In this document: positions 21,588 through 31,655 of the stretch, piece by piece | Layout: each line of letters starts with the position of its first letter | Position numbering within the stretch: position 1 is the first letter of the stretch | Source: Bacteroides reticulotermitis JCM 10512 | GTDB taxonomy: Bacteria; Bacteroidota; Bacteroidia; Bacteroidales; Bacteroidaceae | NCBI RefSeq assembly: GCF_000517545.1 | Contig: NZ_BAIV01000008.1 | Coordinates: 1 to 64,000, forward strand | Length of the DNA stretch: 64,000 bases | Direction of reading: 5' to 3' | Program-made: the position numbers and the translations under genes | Notes under the pieces: model-generated | The model's database searches: none | What the model saw: only the letters and a program-made list of their open reading frames with translations | What the model was told of the DNA's origin: nothing

Positions 21588-22111
21588 TCGCACTTGATAT
21601 TTTAACCGACGCTTTCTTTGCCGCAGTGGCGGGTATCGGCTTTGGAGCTATCTCCGATCCTCCCTTGCGAGCATTCAAGATGATTGCAATATTGGCCGCT
21701 GTGGGACACGCCTGTCGCTTTTGTCTGATGACTTATTTAGGCATAGATATAGCCACCGCTTCACTTTTTGGTGGATTGGTCATTGGCTTTGGGAGCTTAT
21801 GGCTTGGTAAAAAGGTCTATTGCCCGATGACCGTTCTTTATATTCCGGCCTTGCTTCCGATGATTCCGGGTAAGTTTGCCTACAACATGGTTTTCTCATT
21901 GATCATGTGCCTGCAAACCGTTAATGAGCCGGATCGGTTAGATAAGTATATGGGAATGTTCTTTTCGAATACGATGGTGGCCAGCACCGTTATTTTCATG
22001 TTGGCAGTGGGTGCTACGTTCCCTATGTTCTTATTTCCCGGTAGCTTTTTCATTAACCAGACACAAATAGGTCAATATGGAAATCTTTTGGAAAACTATT
22101 GCGTATTATAA
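21584..22111 (+). CDS. Threonine/serine exporter, ThrE_2 (DUF3815) subunit
   Basis: The 175-residue membrane protein has about five helices and the family signature VLYIPALLPMIPGKFAYNM. It pairs with the DUF1212 protein encoded immediately upstream to form an inner-membrane amino-acid exporter. The start overlaps the upstream stop by 4 bp. The 3' end overlaps the next gene by about 35 bp, so the extreme C-terminus may be non-essential. Confidence 0.85.
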   Translation: MIALDILTDAFFAAVAGIGFGAISDPPLRAFKMIAILAAVGHACRFCLMTYLGIDIATASLFGGLVIGFGSLWLGKKVYCPMTVLYIPALLPMIPGKFAYNMVFSLIMCLQTVNEPDRLDKYMGMFFSNTMVASTVIFMLAVGATFPMFLFPGSFFINQTQIGQYGNLLENYCVL

Positions 22112-22805
22112 TTCGGCAACCTGGATACTTCAGGTTGTAATTGTCCTGATTGGCATTGTGCTGACAGCGATGCTCGTTCATAAACCTTCAGAGTGGAGCA
22201 AGCGACTGATGAAGGGGTATATGATTGTGCTATACACTTGGATTGCGGTTGTGTATTACTATATATATTGTGCCGAACGGAGTTACAACGGGGTGATGGC
22301 GTTGTTCTGGGGAGTAATGGCTGTCATCTGGGTCTGGGACCTAATCACCGATTATACCACGTTTGAACGTACGTATAAGTACGACTTCCTTTCTTACATT
22401 TTATTGGCGATGCCCTTTGTCTATCCATTGGTATCGTTAGCACGTGGATTGACCTTTCCGGGGATGACTTCGCCGGTAATGCCTTGTTCGGTCGTTGTAT
22501 TCACCATCGGCTTGTTGCTGTTGTTTGCGCGTCGGGTCAATATGTTCCTCGTGCTTTTTCTTTGTCACTGGTCATTAATCGGACTCTCGAAGACATATTT
22601 CTTCCAGATTCCAGAAGACTTTTTGCTTGCCAGTGCCGCAATACCGGGACTCTATTTATTCTTCCGCGAATACTTCCTGAGCAATTTACACGCCGATACC
22701 AAGCCCAAAGCCAAGTATATCAATTGGCTGTTGATCGCCGTCTGCATCGGACTGGCTATCCTTTTAACAACGACTTTGTTCTTAGAACTGATGCCTAAAG
22801 GGTAA
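22077..22805 (+). CDS. DUF6064-like polytopic membrane protein
   Basis: The 242-residue protein has seven predicted membrane segments, starting with ILQVVIVLIGIVLTAMLVH and ending with LLIAVCIGLAILLTTTLFLE. The pattern resembles DUF6064 proteins, whose function is unknown. It is co-transcribed with the two exporter genes, overlapping the second by 35 bp, and is followed by a strong terminator. Confidence 0.7.
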   Translation: MEIFWKTIAYYNSATWILQVVIVLIGIVLTAMLVHKPSEWSKRLMKGYMIVLYTWIAVVYYYIYCAERSYNGVMALFWGVMAVIWVWDLITDYTTFERTYKYDFLSYILLAMPFVYPLVSLARGLTFPGMTSPVMPCSVVVFTIGLLLLFARRVNMFLVLFLCHWSLIGLSKTYFFQIPEDFLLASAAIPGLYLFFREYFLSNLHADTKPKAKYINWLLIAVCIGLAILLTTTLFLELMPKG

Positions 22806-22834
22806 TTCGTTTTCCCTTCGTTGAGTATATAACT

Positions 22835-22897
22835 GAATCTTCCGGAATATAGCCAGTTTGCCCAGGCAACTGAACTATGTTCCGGAAGATTCTTTTT
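22835..22897 (+). terminator. Rho-independent terminator after the DUF6064 gene
   Basis: A 13-bp perfect stem pairs GAATCTTCCGGAA (22835-22847) with its complement (22880-22892). An inner CAGTT/AACTG helix and a run of five T follow the pattern of a strong terminator. Confidence 0.9.
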
Positions 22898-22933
22898 CGG
22901 CTTTTCCGATTTGCTGTTTTAATAGGGAAACGT

Positions 22934-22941
22934 TATCTTTG
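22934..22941 (+). promoter_or_regulatory. -7 promoter box (TATCTTTG) abutting the DUF4846 start codon
   Basis: TATCTTTG ends only four bases before the ATG at 22946. If used, transcription would begin at or next to the start codon, giving a leaderless or nearly leaderless mRNA. Confidence 0.45.
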
Positions 22942-22945
22942 AAAA

Positions 22946-23752
22946 ATGAAGATCACGAAACGAATCTACGCATACAGTCTGCTGTGTCTGCTCTCCTGCA
23001 CCGCTGCTTGGGGACAGACGATCGAGAAGATCGCTCCACCGAAGGGATATGTCCGCACGTCCTCAGACAAACAAACCTTCACCACTTATTTACGTCAGTT
23101 GCCACTTTTCCCCAAAGGAACCAAGGTCAAACTCTATAACGGACAGGAGAAACGCAATCAGGCCCCTACGTTTGCGGTGGTAGATATGGAGATTGGTAAG
23201 CGAGACCTACAGCAATGTGCCGATGCGGTGATTCGCTTGCGGGCGGAATATCTCTGGGCTCAGAAGAAGTATGAGGCAATCAGGTTCAACTTCACCAGTG
23301 GATTCCCAGCGGACTATACGAATTGGGCGGAAGGTAAGCGCATCCAAGTTAATGGAAATAAGGTGCAATGGTACACCTCCAATGTCGGAAAAGACTATTC
23401 GTACAAGACATTCCGCAATTATCTGGATGTGGTATTCATGTATGCCGGAACGGCTTCTCTTTCGAAAGAGTTGGTCACGGTTTCATACAACTCCTTGCAA
23501 CCGGGGGATGTGTTTATTCAAGGTGGATATCCGGGGCACGCCGTCATAGTGGTCGATGTTGCGGTTAATCCGGCAGGGAAGAAGGTTTTTCTGTTGGCAC
23601 AAAGTTATATGCCTGCACAACAAATTCATGTATTGGTCAATCCGACACAGCCTAATCTGTCCCCCTGGTATGAGTTGACAGAGTCGGATACCGGCAAATT
23701 GTACACACCCGAATGGACTTTTGAGAAGAAGGACTTGAAACGATTTAAATAA
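22946..23752 (+). CDS. DUF4846-domain secreted protein
   Basis: The 268-residue protein has a signal peptide ending TAAWGQ, or a lipoprotein variant (SLLCLLSCTAAW contains a possible lipobox Cys). It matches DUF4846, with IRLRAEYLWAQKKYEAIRF, FTSGF and LQPGDVFIQGGYPGHAVIVV. The last segment has the His of a papain-like or NlpC-like fold. Biochemical function is unknown. The neighbours are not clearly related; it follows a strong terminator and has its own promoter box. Confidence 0.8.
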   Translation: MKITKRIYAYSLLCLLSCTAAWGQTIEKIAPPKGYVRTSSDKQTFTTYLRQLPLFPKGTKVKLYNGQEKRNQAPTFAVVDMEIGKRDLQQCADAVIRLRAEYLWAQKKYEAIRFNFTSGFPADYTNWAEGKRIQVNGNKVQWYTSNVGKDYSYKTFRNYLDVVFMYAGTASLSKELVTVSYNSLQPGDVFIQGGYPGHAVIVVDVAVNPAGKKVFLLAQSYMPAQQIHVLVNPTQPNLSPWYELTESDTGKLYTPEWTFEKKDLKRFK

Positions 23753-23982
23753 CGGATAAGGCAACAGTCCGGTAGCTCGAAGATGTCGGGATGGAGCAGA
23801 TTTGCAAGAACCCGGCAAGCAGGTAGGAGAGCCGAAGACTCGATTCCATATGATAGCTAAAACAGCCTTTCGCCAACATTTATTCACCATATAGTCGCAT
23901 TACCTATCCCATGCATTAATCATTTATAGCCTGTTAGCTAGTCACTTAGCGGACGAATTAGAAACATTCGGTCGACCAAGCT

Positions 23983-24048
23983 AAAACAAGTATACATTTT
24001 GGTGAAAACATACACTCTTTTGAGTGAAAACAACAATACTTTTGCGTC
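23983..24048 (+). promoter_or_regulatory. Three tandem 22-bp repeats with an embedded promoter box
   Basis: Units at 23983-24004, 24005-24026 and 24027-24048 each begin AAAACA and contain TTTTG near the same offset, giving an exact 22-bp period. The third contains the -7 box TACTTTTG. The architecture repeats that of 17-82 upstream of the GH106 operon, but no clear gene follows. Confidence 0.5.
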
Positions 24049-24382
24049 AAGTTGACCGTACAAACCACACAAATACACCAATGAAGTATGCAAGAGACAA
24101 AAGAGAGCCGGGCAAAAGGAACGAAAGCCCTGGGCTTTTGCTCAGTAAGCTGCGGGCAAAAAAGAATTTGCCCCCGTCTTCCCGTCCGAATGCTTGCCTT
24201 TTTCAGTCCTAAACTCTAGTTTACATCCGAATATAGTTCGGTTGAATATAACAATAAGATAATTAAAATAGAATTTTATTGTGCATATAGAAATGATAAT
24301 TGCGCATTGGAAGACAAATTAAAAACGCATCTTGTGTTTTAAAAGAAATCTGAGAAATTCTAATGACGCTAGAATTAAATAA

Positions 24383-24425
24383 AAATGCCGAGCCTGTTCC
24401 ATTGGTCGAAACAAGCCCGGCATTT
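24383..24425 (-). terminator. Terminator of the leftward HAD gene
   Basis: AAATGCCG (24383-24390) pairs with CGGCATTT (24418-24425). Read on the minus strand, the hairpin is followed by a T-rich tract. It lies about 55 bp past the HAD stop codon. Confidence 0.75.
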
Positions 24426-24478
24426 GCTTTCTAAAATACAAAATGTCAAAAGTGACAAATGGGTAATCGGAGTAAATC

Positions 24479-25099
24479 TTATCTTTTCAAGATGGCATTC
24501 AACTCTTCCCGCCAGTCGGCTCCGTTTATCGGTTGGAATGTTTGGAAGCCTAGTTCCTGTCCGATCTTTACATTCGAAGCGCCGTCGTCAATAAACAATG
24601 TTTCGGACGGAAGCAAACCACTATCTGCAAGCATCTGGTCGAATATCTCCCGTGCCGGTTTCGTATGGCCCATTTGATACGACAAATACATCTTATCGCA
24701 ATAATTATACAACGGTATCTGTTTGGGTGAGAAGTCCGTGCTACATGCCCACGACATGACGAAAGGATTGGTATTACTCAATATATCCACTCGATAGGAT
24801 TTTCTCAATTCCATAACATAATCCAGTTTATCCAAGTTGACATTACTGACGAAGCCTAACCATGCCTGCCGAGTCTCGTCGTACGACAATTCACGTCCGC
24901 ACAATAATCCCAGTTCTTTCCGAAATTCATCCGCTGTCAGCTTACCTTCTTCCAAATCCTGAAAAATGCCTGTTTGGTGATACTTATCCAAACGCGTGTC
25001 TGCGTCGAGTAAGCCTATTTTAATAAAAGCCTGAACTGCTTTATCCCGGTCAATATCTACAATAACCCCTCCGAAGTCGAATACCAGATTCTTTATCAT
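24479..25099 (-). CDS. HAD-superfamily hydrolase (subfamily IA)
   Basis: The 206-residue cytoplasmic protein contains HAD motif I (VFDFGGVIVDID, nucleophile Asp), motif II (DILSNTNPF), a lysine in HTKPAREIFDQML and motif III (LFIDDGASNVKIG). Members dephosphorylate small metabolites such as sugar phosphates; the substrate here is unknown. The ATG at 25099 starts the protein three residues before motif I's leading strand, as is usual. The gene is leftward and stands alone between two rightward genes. Confidence 0.9.
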   Translation of the reverse strand: MIKNLVFDFGGVIVDIDRDKAVQAFIKIGLLDADTRLDKYHQTGIFQDLEEGKLTADEFRKELGLLCGRELSYDETRQAWLGFVSNVNLDKLDYVMELRKSYRVDILSNTNPFVMSWACSTDFSPKQIPLYNYCDKMYLSYQMGHTKPAREIFDQMLADSGLLPSETLFIDDGASNVKIGQELGFQTFQPINGADWREELNAILKR

Positions 25100-25233
25100 A
25101 ATGTTCTGTTTTAATTTGCGGTACAAAGATACGTCTAAACTTTTTATTAAAAAACACGGAACGCTTGATCTTTATCAAGAAAAGGAAACATTAAAATCAG
25201 GTACACAAACTATTTTTACTAAGTAATATTTTT

Positions 25234-25241
25234 TATATTTG
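25234..25241 (+). promoter_or_regulatory. -7 promoter box (TATATTTG)
   Basis: TATATTTG lies 27 bp before the ATG at 25269 and fits the Bacteroidetes -7 consensus. Confidence 0.5.
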
Positions 25242-25268
25242 CATATCAAACCACTGATAAAGACGATT

Positions 25269-26357
25269 ATGGACAATCTCCGCATTTTATTATACCTGCT
25301 GCTCTTCTCGCTGGCCGCCTGTCACCCGGAGGGGAGCCATGTGAAACAAGGATTGGATAAAGCCGCACAACTGATGGGGCAAGACCCGGATACGGCCGCC
25401 ATTCTATTAGAAAGTATTCAAGTTGACCAAATGAACGAAGCCCAACTTGCTGAGTATTATCTGCTTCGCACGCAAGCCGACGAAGATAAAAACGTGCATC
25501 ACACGTCCGATGAGCAGATCCAAAAAGCTGTATTGTATTTCGAAAAGCATGGAAACGCCTATGATAAGTCGAAGGCCTACTACTATTTGGCCTGTGTGGA
25601 AAGCGATTTAGGCCGAAAAGAAGAAGCCGGGACTCACTTCATGGAAGCGATTCGACTGGCGGCTCTTACTGAAAAATATGATCACTTGACCAAGGTATGC
25701 AAGCGTTGCAGTCTTTACTACCAACGAAACGGCAACTTTGATGAAGCACTCGAAATGGAAAGAAAAGCGTACGCCAGTCAGCTGATGTTAAACGATGCCA
25801 AGCAGCAGTCACCCCTTCTGTTGTCTTCCGCGCTGGGAGTTTTGGGCGTATTGTCCTTGCTCCTCGGCGTTATTTGGCAAAAGAATCGATCGGTCCGTTC
25901 CCAACTCAGTTTCTTTAAAGAAGAGATGTTGAGTAAGCGGGTGGAATCCGATCAGCTGGCACTTCAGTGCACGCACCTGGAAGAAAAATATCAATCACTC
26001 CAGATACAAATTTATGAAAGTTCTCCGGTGATATCCAAAGTCAGGCGATTGAAAGAACGGGTGCACACGCCATCCAAAGCGTTTGCGTTTACGGAGAATG
26101 ATTGGTGTGAGCTCCTGCAACTTCAAGAAAACATCTACGGACTTGTGTCGAAGTTGAAAACGATGAGTCCCAAGCTGACCGAAGAAGACTTGCGTGTTTG
26201 TGCGTTTCTGCGTGAAGGCATTCAACCCTCCTGCTTTGCCGACCTCATGAAGAGTAGTTCGGAAACCTTAACGCGGAGAATATCCCGAATAAAAACAGAG
26301 AAATTGCCGTTTGCCGACTCCAAAGAATCACTGGAAGAGATCGTCAAATCCCTCTAG
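25269..26357 (+). CDS. TPR lipoprotein with membrane helix, coiled coil and C-terminal helix-turn-helix-like domain
   Basis: The product has 362 residues. A lipobox (LFSLAAC) follows a hydrophobic N-terminus, so the protein is likely lipid-anchored. TPR-type repeats span about 30-175, a single membrane helix (LLLSSALGVLGVLSLLLGVIW) lies near 190-210, then a coiled coil. The C-terminus (LTEEDLRVCAFLREGIQPS, SSSETLTRRISRIKTEKL) resembles the winged-helix end of Bacteroidetes TPR transcriptional regulators. A DNA-binding role for a membrane-tethered regulator is inferred, not shown. It is monocistronic with its own promoter box. Confidence 0.75.
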   Translation: MDNLRILLYLLLFSLAACHPEGSHVKQGLDKAAQLMGQDPDTAAILLESIQVDQMNEAQLAEYYLLRTQADEDKNVHHTSDEQIQKAVLYFEKHGNAYDKSKAYYYLACVESDLGRKEEAGTHFMEAIRLAALTEKYDHLTKVCKRCSLYYQRNGNFDEALEMERKAYASQLMLNDAKQQSPLLLSSALGVLGVLSLLLGVIWQKNRSVRSQLSFFKEEMLSKRVESDQLALQCTHLEEKYQSLQIQIYESSPVISKVRRLKERVHTPSKAFAFTENDWCELLQLQENIYGLVSKLKTMSPKLTEEDLRVCAFLREGIQPSCFADLMKSSSETLTRRISRIKTEKLPFADSKESLEEIVKSL

Positions 26358-26468
26358 TCCGCAAATGTCCGTTCCCGTCCGGTGGGTATGTCTGGTTATC
26401 AGCCGTTTGCCCGCTTAGTTCATCCGTAGTCGTCCGCGTTAAAAATAGCGTTTGAGGCCGAAGTACTG

Positions 26469-26476
26469 TATTTTTG
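26469..26476 (+). promoter_or_regulatory. -7 promoter box (TATTTTTG) of the DUF2723 gene
   Basis: TATTTTTG lies 20 bp before the ATG at 26497 and supports that start. Confidence 0.45.
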
Positions 26477-26496
26477 CAAGTAAAAAATGCAGTATA

Positions 26497-29400
26497 ATGA
26501 ACCTAGTTTTATTTAAAAGATGGAATAACGCAGGCGGTTGGATACTCTTTCTAATTGCCGCCTATGTATTTGGTTCTACCATCGAACCGACAACGAGCTA
26601 CTGGGATTGCCCCGAGTTTATTTCTTGTGCCGAGAAACTTCAAATCGGGCATCCTCCCGGCGCACCGTTCTATATGTTAGTAGGTAATTTGTTCACTCAG
26701 TTTGCCGATTCACCGACTCATATAGCTTTGACAGTCAATTTGCTGAATGCCTTACTCAGTGCGGGTTGTATTCTCTTCCTTTTCTGGAGCATTACCCGCT
26801 TGGTCAAGCCCCTGATTGTGCCTGACAAATGTCAGTTGCTACAGATATCTGATGTCGTACTAATCTTAGGTAGTGGAGCGGTTGGAGCTTTGGCTTACAC
26901 CTTTAGTGATACTTTCTGGTTCAGTGCGGTAGAGGGCGAAGTCTATGCTTTCTCTTCATTTCTTACCGCATTCGTATTCTGGCTGATACTCCGCTGGAAG
27001 ATGAATCCAATTCGGTTTACGGTGATCGCTGGATTATCCTAATCGCCTATATAATAGGCCTTTCCATCGGTGTTCATCTACTCAATCTGCTTTGTATCCC
27101 GGCTATTGTATTGGTTTACTACTATCAGCAGAAACGACATTCAGTGACTTTCAAGGGAGCGGTAGGGGCGGTGCTCGTATCGGGTCTGTTGATTGCCTTC
27201 ATCCTGTTTGTCTATATTCCCGGAATGGCAGAAGTAGGCGGATGGTTTGAGTTACTCTTTGTCAACGTATTAGGCTTTCCGTTCCACACCGGACTGCTTG
27301 TTTTCTTGCTCCTGTTCTTTCTGCTGGTAGGCGTTCTTCTGTGGCGATTTAAGAAACGTGTCGTGCAACTTTCGGCTTGGTGCATACTCATGCTGACAAT
27401 CGGTTACACGAGTTACGCTGTCATCTTAATCCGCTCCAACGCCAATCCGCCACTCAATGAGAATGCTCCGGATAATATTTTCACCCTCAAGAGCTACCTC
27501 AACCGCGAACAGTATGAAAGTGTACCTTTATTCTATGGTAAAAGTTACGCTTCCGAACCGGAATACACTCCCGACGGTGATTACCTCAGAATAAAAACCA
27601 AGAAAGGCGATGCTATTTACCGTCCCGATCCGGAAGCCGGTATCTATCGGGTGATCCGTCACAGAGAGGAAGTATGCTACACACAAAAGATGCTTTTTCC
27701 CCGGATGTGGAATGACCGGGCGACTGAGGCGTACAAGAGTTGGTCTGGTGGAGAAGGGAAACTGCCTACTCAGAAAGAGAATCTGACGTACTTCATCCGA
27801 TATCAGCTCAATCACATGTATTGGAGGTACTTCCTGTGGAACTTTGTTGGCCGGCAAAATGACTATCAAAGTACAGGCGAAGCGAGCATGGCAATTGGCT
27901 GACAGGTATTTCGGTATTAGACAACCTGCGCTTGGGCGACCAACAGTTGCTACCTCAGTCTTTACAGCAGAATAAGGGACACAATGTGTATTACGCTCTA
28001 CCGCTCATACTCGGTTTACTGGGTATAGGGTGGCAGTGGACGCGGGGGAAACAGGGGAAGATGCAGTTCAGTGTTCTGTTCTTTCTTTTCTTCATGACGG
28101 GAATAGCCATCGTGCTGTATCTCAATCAGGCTCCCGATCAGCCCCGCGAAAGAGATTACGCGTATGCCGGCTCCTTTTATGTCTTTGCTATTTGGATGGG
28201 CTTGGGGGCTGCCGGATTGTGCGAATGGGTTCGGAAGAAGCGCACACGTCTGCTTCCTGTTTGTCTGTCGATGTTACTTTGTTTGTTAGTTCCCATCCAA
28301 ATGGGTAGCCAGACATGGGATGATCACGACCGGAGCAACCGGTATACGTGTCGCGACTTTGGTTCTAATTACCTGATGACGCTTCCCGACCAAGGACATC
28401 CCATCATCTTCTGTAACGGTGACAACGACACCTTTCCGCTGTGGTATAATCAGGATACGGAAGAGGTCCGCAGAGACGCTCGTATCTGCAACCTGAGTTA
28501 TGCGCAGACTGATTGGTATATCTACCAGCAACAGTGTCCCCTCTATGAGGCTCCCGGACTTCCCATCCCCTGGAAGCGGAAGCAGTATCAGGAGGGAACG
28601 AATGAGTATGTAGAAATACGTCCCGAGCTGAAAGGGCAGATTCAAGCGTTTTATCAGCAACATCCGGAAGAGGCTCGCCAAACCTTTGGCGAAGATCCGT
28701 TTGATGTTCGAAATATCTTGAAATATTGGCTTTTGCCGAGAATCCGGAGTTTCATATTATTCCCACCGATACAATCAGCTTGCCAATCGATAAGGAAGCC
28801 TTACTTCGCTCTAATATCATGCTTCCCGCCGCTATTCGTCACTTGAAAGGGGATGAGCTGCGCAATGCTTTGCCCGATCGTATGGAAATATCACTCAAAG
28901 GTATGCGTATGCTTACCAAAGTCGACCTACTGGTGTTGGAGGTACTGGCTAACTGTAATTGGGAACGCCCCCTGTACATGGCCATATCGGTGGGAGCGGT
29001 CAGCAAACTCAAACTGGATAACTTCCTTGTTATGGAGGGGCTGGCCTATCGGTTTACTCCCTTCGATTACCAACAGTGGGGAGACGCACAACAGCCTAAC
29101 AGTTATGCCATGGATGTAGAAAGACTGTACGAGAACCTGATGGATAGATATAAATATGGTGGTTTGGATGCGCACCCTCTCTATCTGGATGAAACAACCC
29201 GCCGCATCTGTTACTCGCATCGCAGACTCTTTGCTCAGCTTGCCACACAGCTCTTGAAACAGGACGACGAGGTGCGTGCCCGCAAGGTATTGTCCTATGC
29301 TCGCCAAGTGCTTCCTGCCTACAATGTTCCCGAAGTGTACGAAAGTGGGCATTCGATCTGGCAGCTGCTTACGCCACTTTGGGTGAGAATGCGGAAGCTG

Positions 29401-29639
29401 AAAGGATCTTAACGTACCTCATTGCGGAGGCGGAAAGTTATGTCAATTGGAGTTTCTCGTTCGGAAGCAGTAATCTGCATTTTCTGGAAAGGGAATGTCT
29501 GTATCGCTTCTGGCAATGGAACCAATGCAATGAGTTGTTGCAAAGGGTTAGCGAAAAAGCTTGTCGGACGAGCAAGCAACGCTTTGAAGAGAAGTACACC
29601 TATTTCACTCAACTAATGAAAAACTATTCAACGCAATAA
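26497..29639 (+). CDS. DUF2723 membrane protein (glycosyltransferase-like), four frameshifts in this sequence
   Basis: The composite product is about 1048 residues. The N-terminal signature SYWDCPEFISCAEKLQIGHP and PPGAPFYMLVG identifies DUF2723, a polytopic family resembling protein O-mannosyltransferases and other lipid-linked-sugar glycosyltransferases. About ten membrane helices precede a soluble C-terminal region containing FCNGDNDTFPLWY. Breaks lie at 27007-27008 (C), about 27886 (G), 28726-28727 (T) and about 29373 (G). Single-base additions give, for example, MNPNSVYGDRWIIL and LLTATLGENAEAERIL. The number of breaks in one ordered gene argues for sequencing deletions. The family is implicated in Bacteroidetes protein O-glycosylation only by inference. 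Confidence 0.85.
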
Positions 29640-29640
29640 A

Positions 29641-29889
29641 ATGAAACATCCGGAAACCAAACAAAAAGAGCGTTATGCGCTAATGGGGGCAAAAAACTGG
29701 CTTATCTTACTACTCGGCTCCTTGCTGATTATAGTCGGTTATATTTTAATGTATGGTGAGGGGAGTACGCTAACCGCCTACAATCCTGATATATTCGCCC
29801 CGCTGCGGATACGTATCGCACCGATCATTTGTCTTTCGGGCTATCTGCTCAACGTAGCAGGTATCTTGTGGGTGGCTCGAAAGAAATAG
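29641..29889 (+). CDS. DUF3098 small membrane protein
   Basis: The 82-residue protein has two membrane helices. NWLILLLGSLLIIVGYILM and FAPLRIRIAPIICLSGYLLN follow the DUF3098 pattern with a short extracytoplasmic loop. Function is unknown. It starts one base after the DUF2723 stop and is surely co-transcribed. Confidence 0.8.
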   Translation: MKHPETKQKERYALMGAKNWLILLLGSLLIIVGYILMYGEGSTLTAYNPDIFAPLRIRIAPIICLSGYLLNVAGILWVARKK

Positions 29890-30014
29890 ACAAAGAGAGG
29901 CGGATCTCCATGCGGTAATATCATAAAAAGCTTAAATAAGTCGGGAGAATGGGAAGGTGAGGTTGTATAAGTTAATAATAAACCATACATTTCATTCCAT
30001 AAACACCGGATATC

Positions 30015-30560
30015 ATGAATATCACTACTATTGAAGCTTTACAGCATGGAGATCATCAAGCCTTTGAAAAAGTATTTCTGGGCTATTTTGACAAAGTCAA
30101 GTATTTCCTGAACGGCCTCTTACGGTCGGAAGCTGATGCCGAAGAGTTGGCACAAGATATTTTCGTCAACCTATGGCAGAACCGCGAAGCCATCGATCCG
30201 CAAAAGTCTTTTAATACTTACCTATATACAATTGCGCGCAATACCGCATTGAATTACCTGAAACATCGATCGGTCGAGAACACTTTTCAGGAAAGTAGCG
30301 CGAATGCCATGCAGGAAGAAGCGTATGGACCCGACGAGATTCTATTCGCACAAGAAATCAATCTTCTGGTAGAGATGACTGTCAGCAGCATGCCTGCGCA
30401 GCGAAGCCGGATTTATCGAATGAGCCGCAATGAGTGCATTGACAATGCAGCCATCGCACAACAATTAGGTATCTCAAAGAAAACTGTTGAGAACCAACTC
30501 AGCTTGGCCTTGCAAGATATCCGAAGAGTTATTTCAGCTATATTAGTCCTATTTTGTTAG
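30015..30560 (+). CDS. ECF-type RNA polymerase sigma factor of a sigma/FecR/TonB cascade
   Basis: The 181-residue product has region 2 (AEELAQDIFVNLWQNRE, NTYLYTIARNTALNYLKH) and region 4 (MPAQRSRIYRMSRNEC, IAQQLGISKKTVENQL). The ending AILVLFC is typical of Bacteroidetes FecI-like sigma factors. It lies directly upstream of a full FecR and a TonB receptor with a signalling domain. It probably transcribes that receptor when the ligand is present. Confidence 0.93.
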   Translation: MNITTIEALQHGDHQAFEKVFLGYFDKVKYFLNGLLRSEADAEELAQDIFVNLWQNREAIDPQKSFNTYLYTIARNTALNYLKHRSVENTFQESSANAMQEEAYGPDEILFAQEINLLVEMTVSSMPAQRSRIYRMSRNECIDNAAIAQQLGISKKTVENQLSLALQDIRRVISAILVLFC

Positions 30561-30635
30561 AAAAACGAGAACCTGGCCGGGAGTAAGTGTCCGGTTAGTT
30601 GTATTAAGATTGTAGACACTCAAAAACAAAATGTC

Positions 30636-31628
30636 ATGAAAGAGAATTACGTTCGGCAAATACTTAACTTGTTTTTCACGCACGCATATCCGCCGCAGAC
30701 AGAGGAGAAGGTCAAAGAATGGATTGCAAATAACTCTTCTACCAAGGAGGTGGATCGCACATTATTCGCTATTTGGAACGAGATAGCGATTCGTCCGAAT
30801 AAGCAGACGCATCGCTCCCTTCAAAAGGTAAAAGTAGCTATCGGTTTCAGCGAACCTAATGGTAATCGGACGCTTTGGAGCCGGAGATGGTTTCAATGCG
30901 CAGCGGTCCTTATCCCGCTATTCGTTTTCGTTGCCACTTATCTGTACTTCCAGCCCGGAGTGGAAATGATTGAGGTAGCGACTACCGCCAGTGAACAGAA
31001 GGAGTGCCGGTTACCGGACGGTACGACGGTTATACTGAACGCGTGTAGCAGGGTTACCTATCCCTCGGCATTCAAAGCGGACACTCGCCGGGTTGTTCTG
31101 GAAGGAGAGGCCTACTTCTCTGTTACTTCTGATGCTGAAAAGCCCTTCATTGTATCCACAGACTACTTTTCGGTCAAAGTTCTCGGTACTGAGTTTGATA
31201 TATCCGCTTATCCGGCTGATGAACGGGCATCGACTACACTGAGCAGTGGGCGTGTTGAGGTGCAGATGAAAGAGAGTAAATCGAAAGACTCCTATACGCT
31301 CGAACCTAGCCAGAAACTGATCTATGATAAAAGCAATCACTTGGTTTCCTTGCATAGGATCGATCTTACTTCAATGGATTGGAAAGATGGGAAACTGATA
31401 TTTCGGGATACTTCCTTCCAAGATATGATCCGCATCTTACAACGGCGGTTCAATGTGACAATCGACTACAACCAGCAGGCTTTTCCCAACGTTCCTTATA
31501 CCGTCAAATTCGTTCACGGGGAAGGTCTCGAGGAGATACTCAAGATCTTACAGGCTATGACGGGCGGCTTCAGCTATACCGTCCGTGGTGATGTTGTAAA
31601 GCTAACCCGAACCACTTCTACTAAATAA
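30636..31628 (+). CDS. FecR-type anti-sigma factor
   Basis: The 330-residue protein has a cytoplasmic N-terminal domain (1-85), one membrane helix (QCAAVLIPLFVFVATYLYF, about 88-107), a FecR domain (about 115-220; LPDGTTVILNACSRVTYP) and a C-terminal DUF4974 domain (DTSFQDMIRILQRRFNVTI). It holds the upstream sigma factor inactive until the TonB receptor signals across the periplasm. It starts 76 bp after the sigma stop and 28 bp before the receptor. Confidence 0.93.
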   Translation: MKENYVRQILNLFFTHAYPPQTEEKVKEWIANNSSTKEVDRTLFAIWNEIAIRPNKQTHRSLQKVKVAIGFSEPNGNRTLWSRRWFQCAAVLIPLFVFVATYLYFQPGVEMIEVATTASEQKECRLPDGTTVILNACSRVTYPSAFKADTRRVVLEGEAYFSVTSDAEKPFIVSTDYFSVKVLGTEFDISAYPADERASTTLSSGRVEVQMKESKSKDSYTLEPSQKLIYDKSNHLVSLHRIDLTSMDWKDGKLIFRDTSFQDMIRILQRRFNVTIDYNQQAFPNVPYTVKFVHGEGLEEILKILQAMTGGFSYTVRGDVVKLTRTTSTK

Positions 31629-31655
31629 ATCAGCAACTTTCAACAATACGCAACG

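Larger units (their letters stand above)
23753..24478. other. Long intergenic region without a supported gene
   Basis: It contains the repeat-promoter array at 23983-24048 and a leftward terminator at 24383-24425. A 43-codon reading frame (24081-24212) starts 36 bp after the promoter box but has no recognisable features. A small hairpin (GGGCAAA/TTTGCCC, about 24154-24173) follows. The region could make a short RNA or be the remnant left when a regulated operon was lost. Confidence 0.5.

Noticed and set aside
24081..24212. 43-codon reading frame after the repeat promoter
   Set aside because: No domain, signal peptide or clear ribosome binding site; described only as part of the intergenic region.
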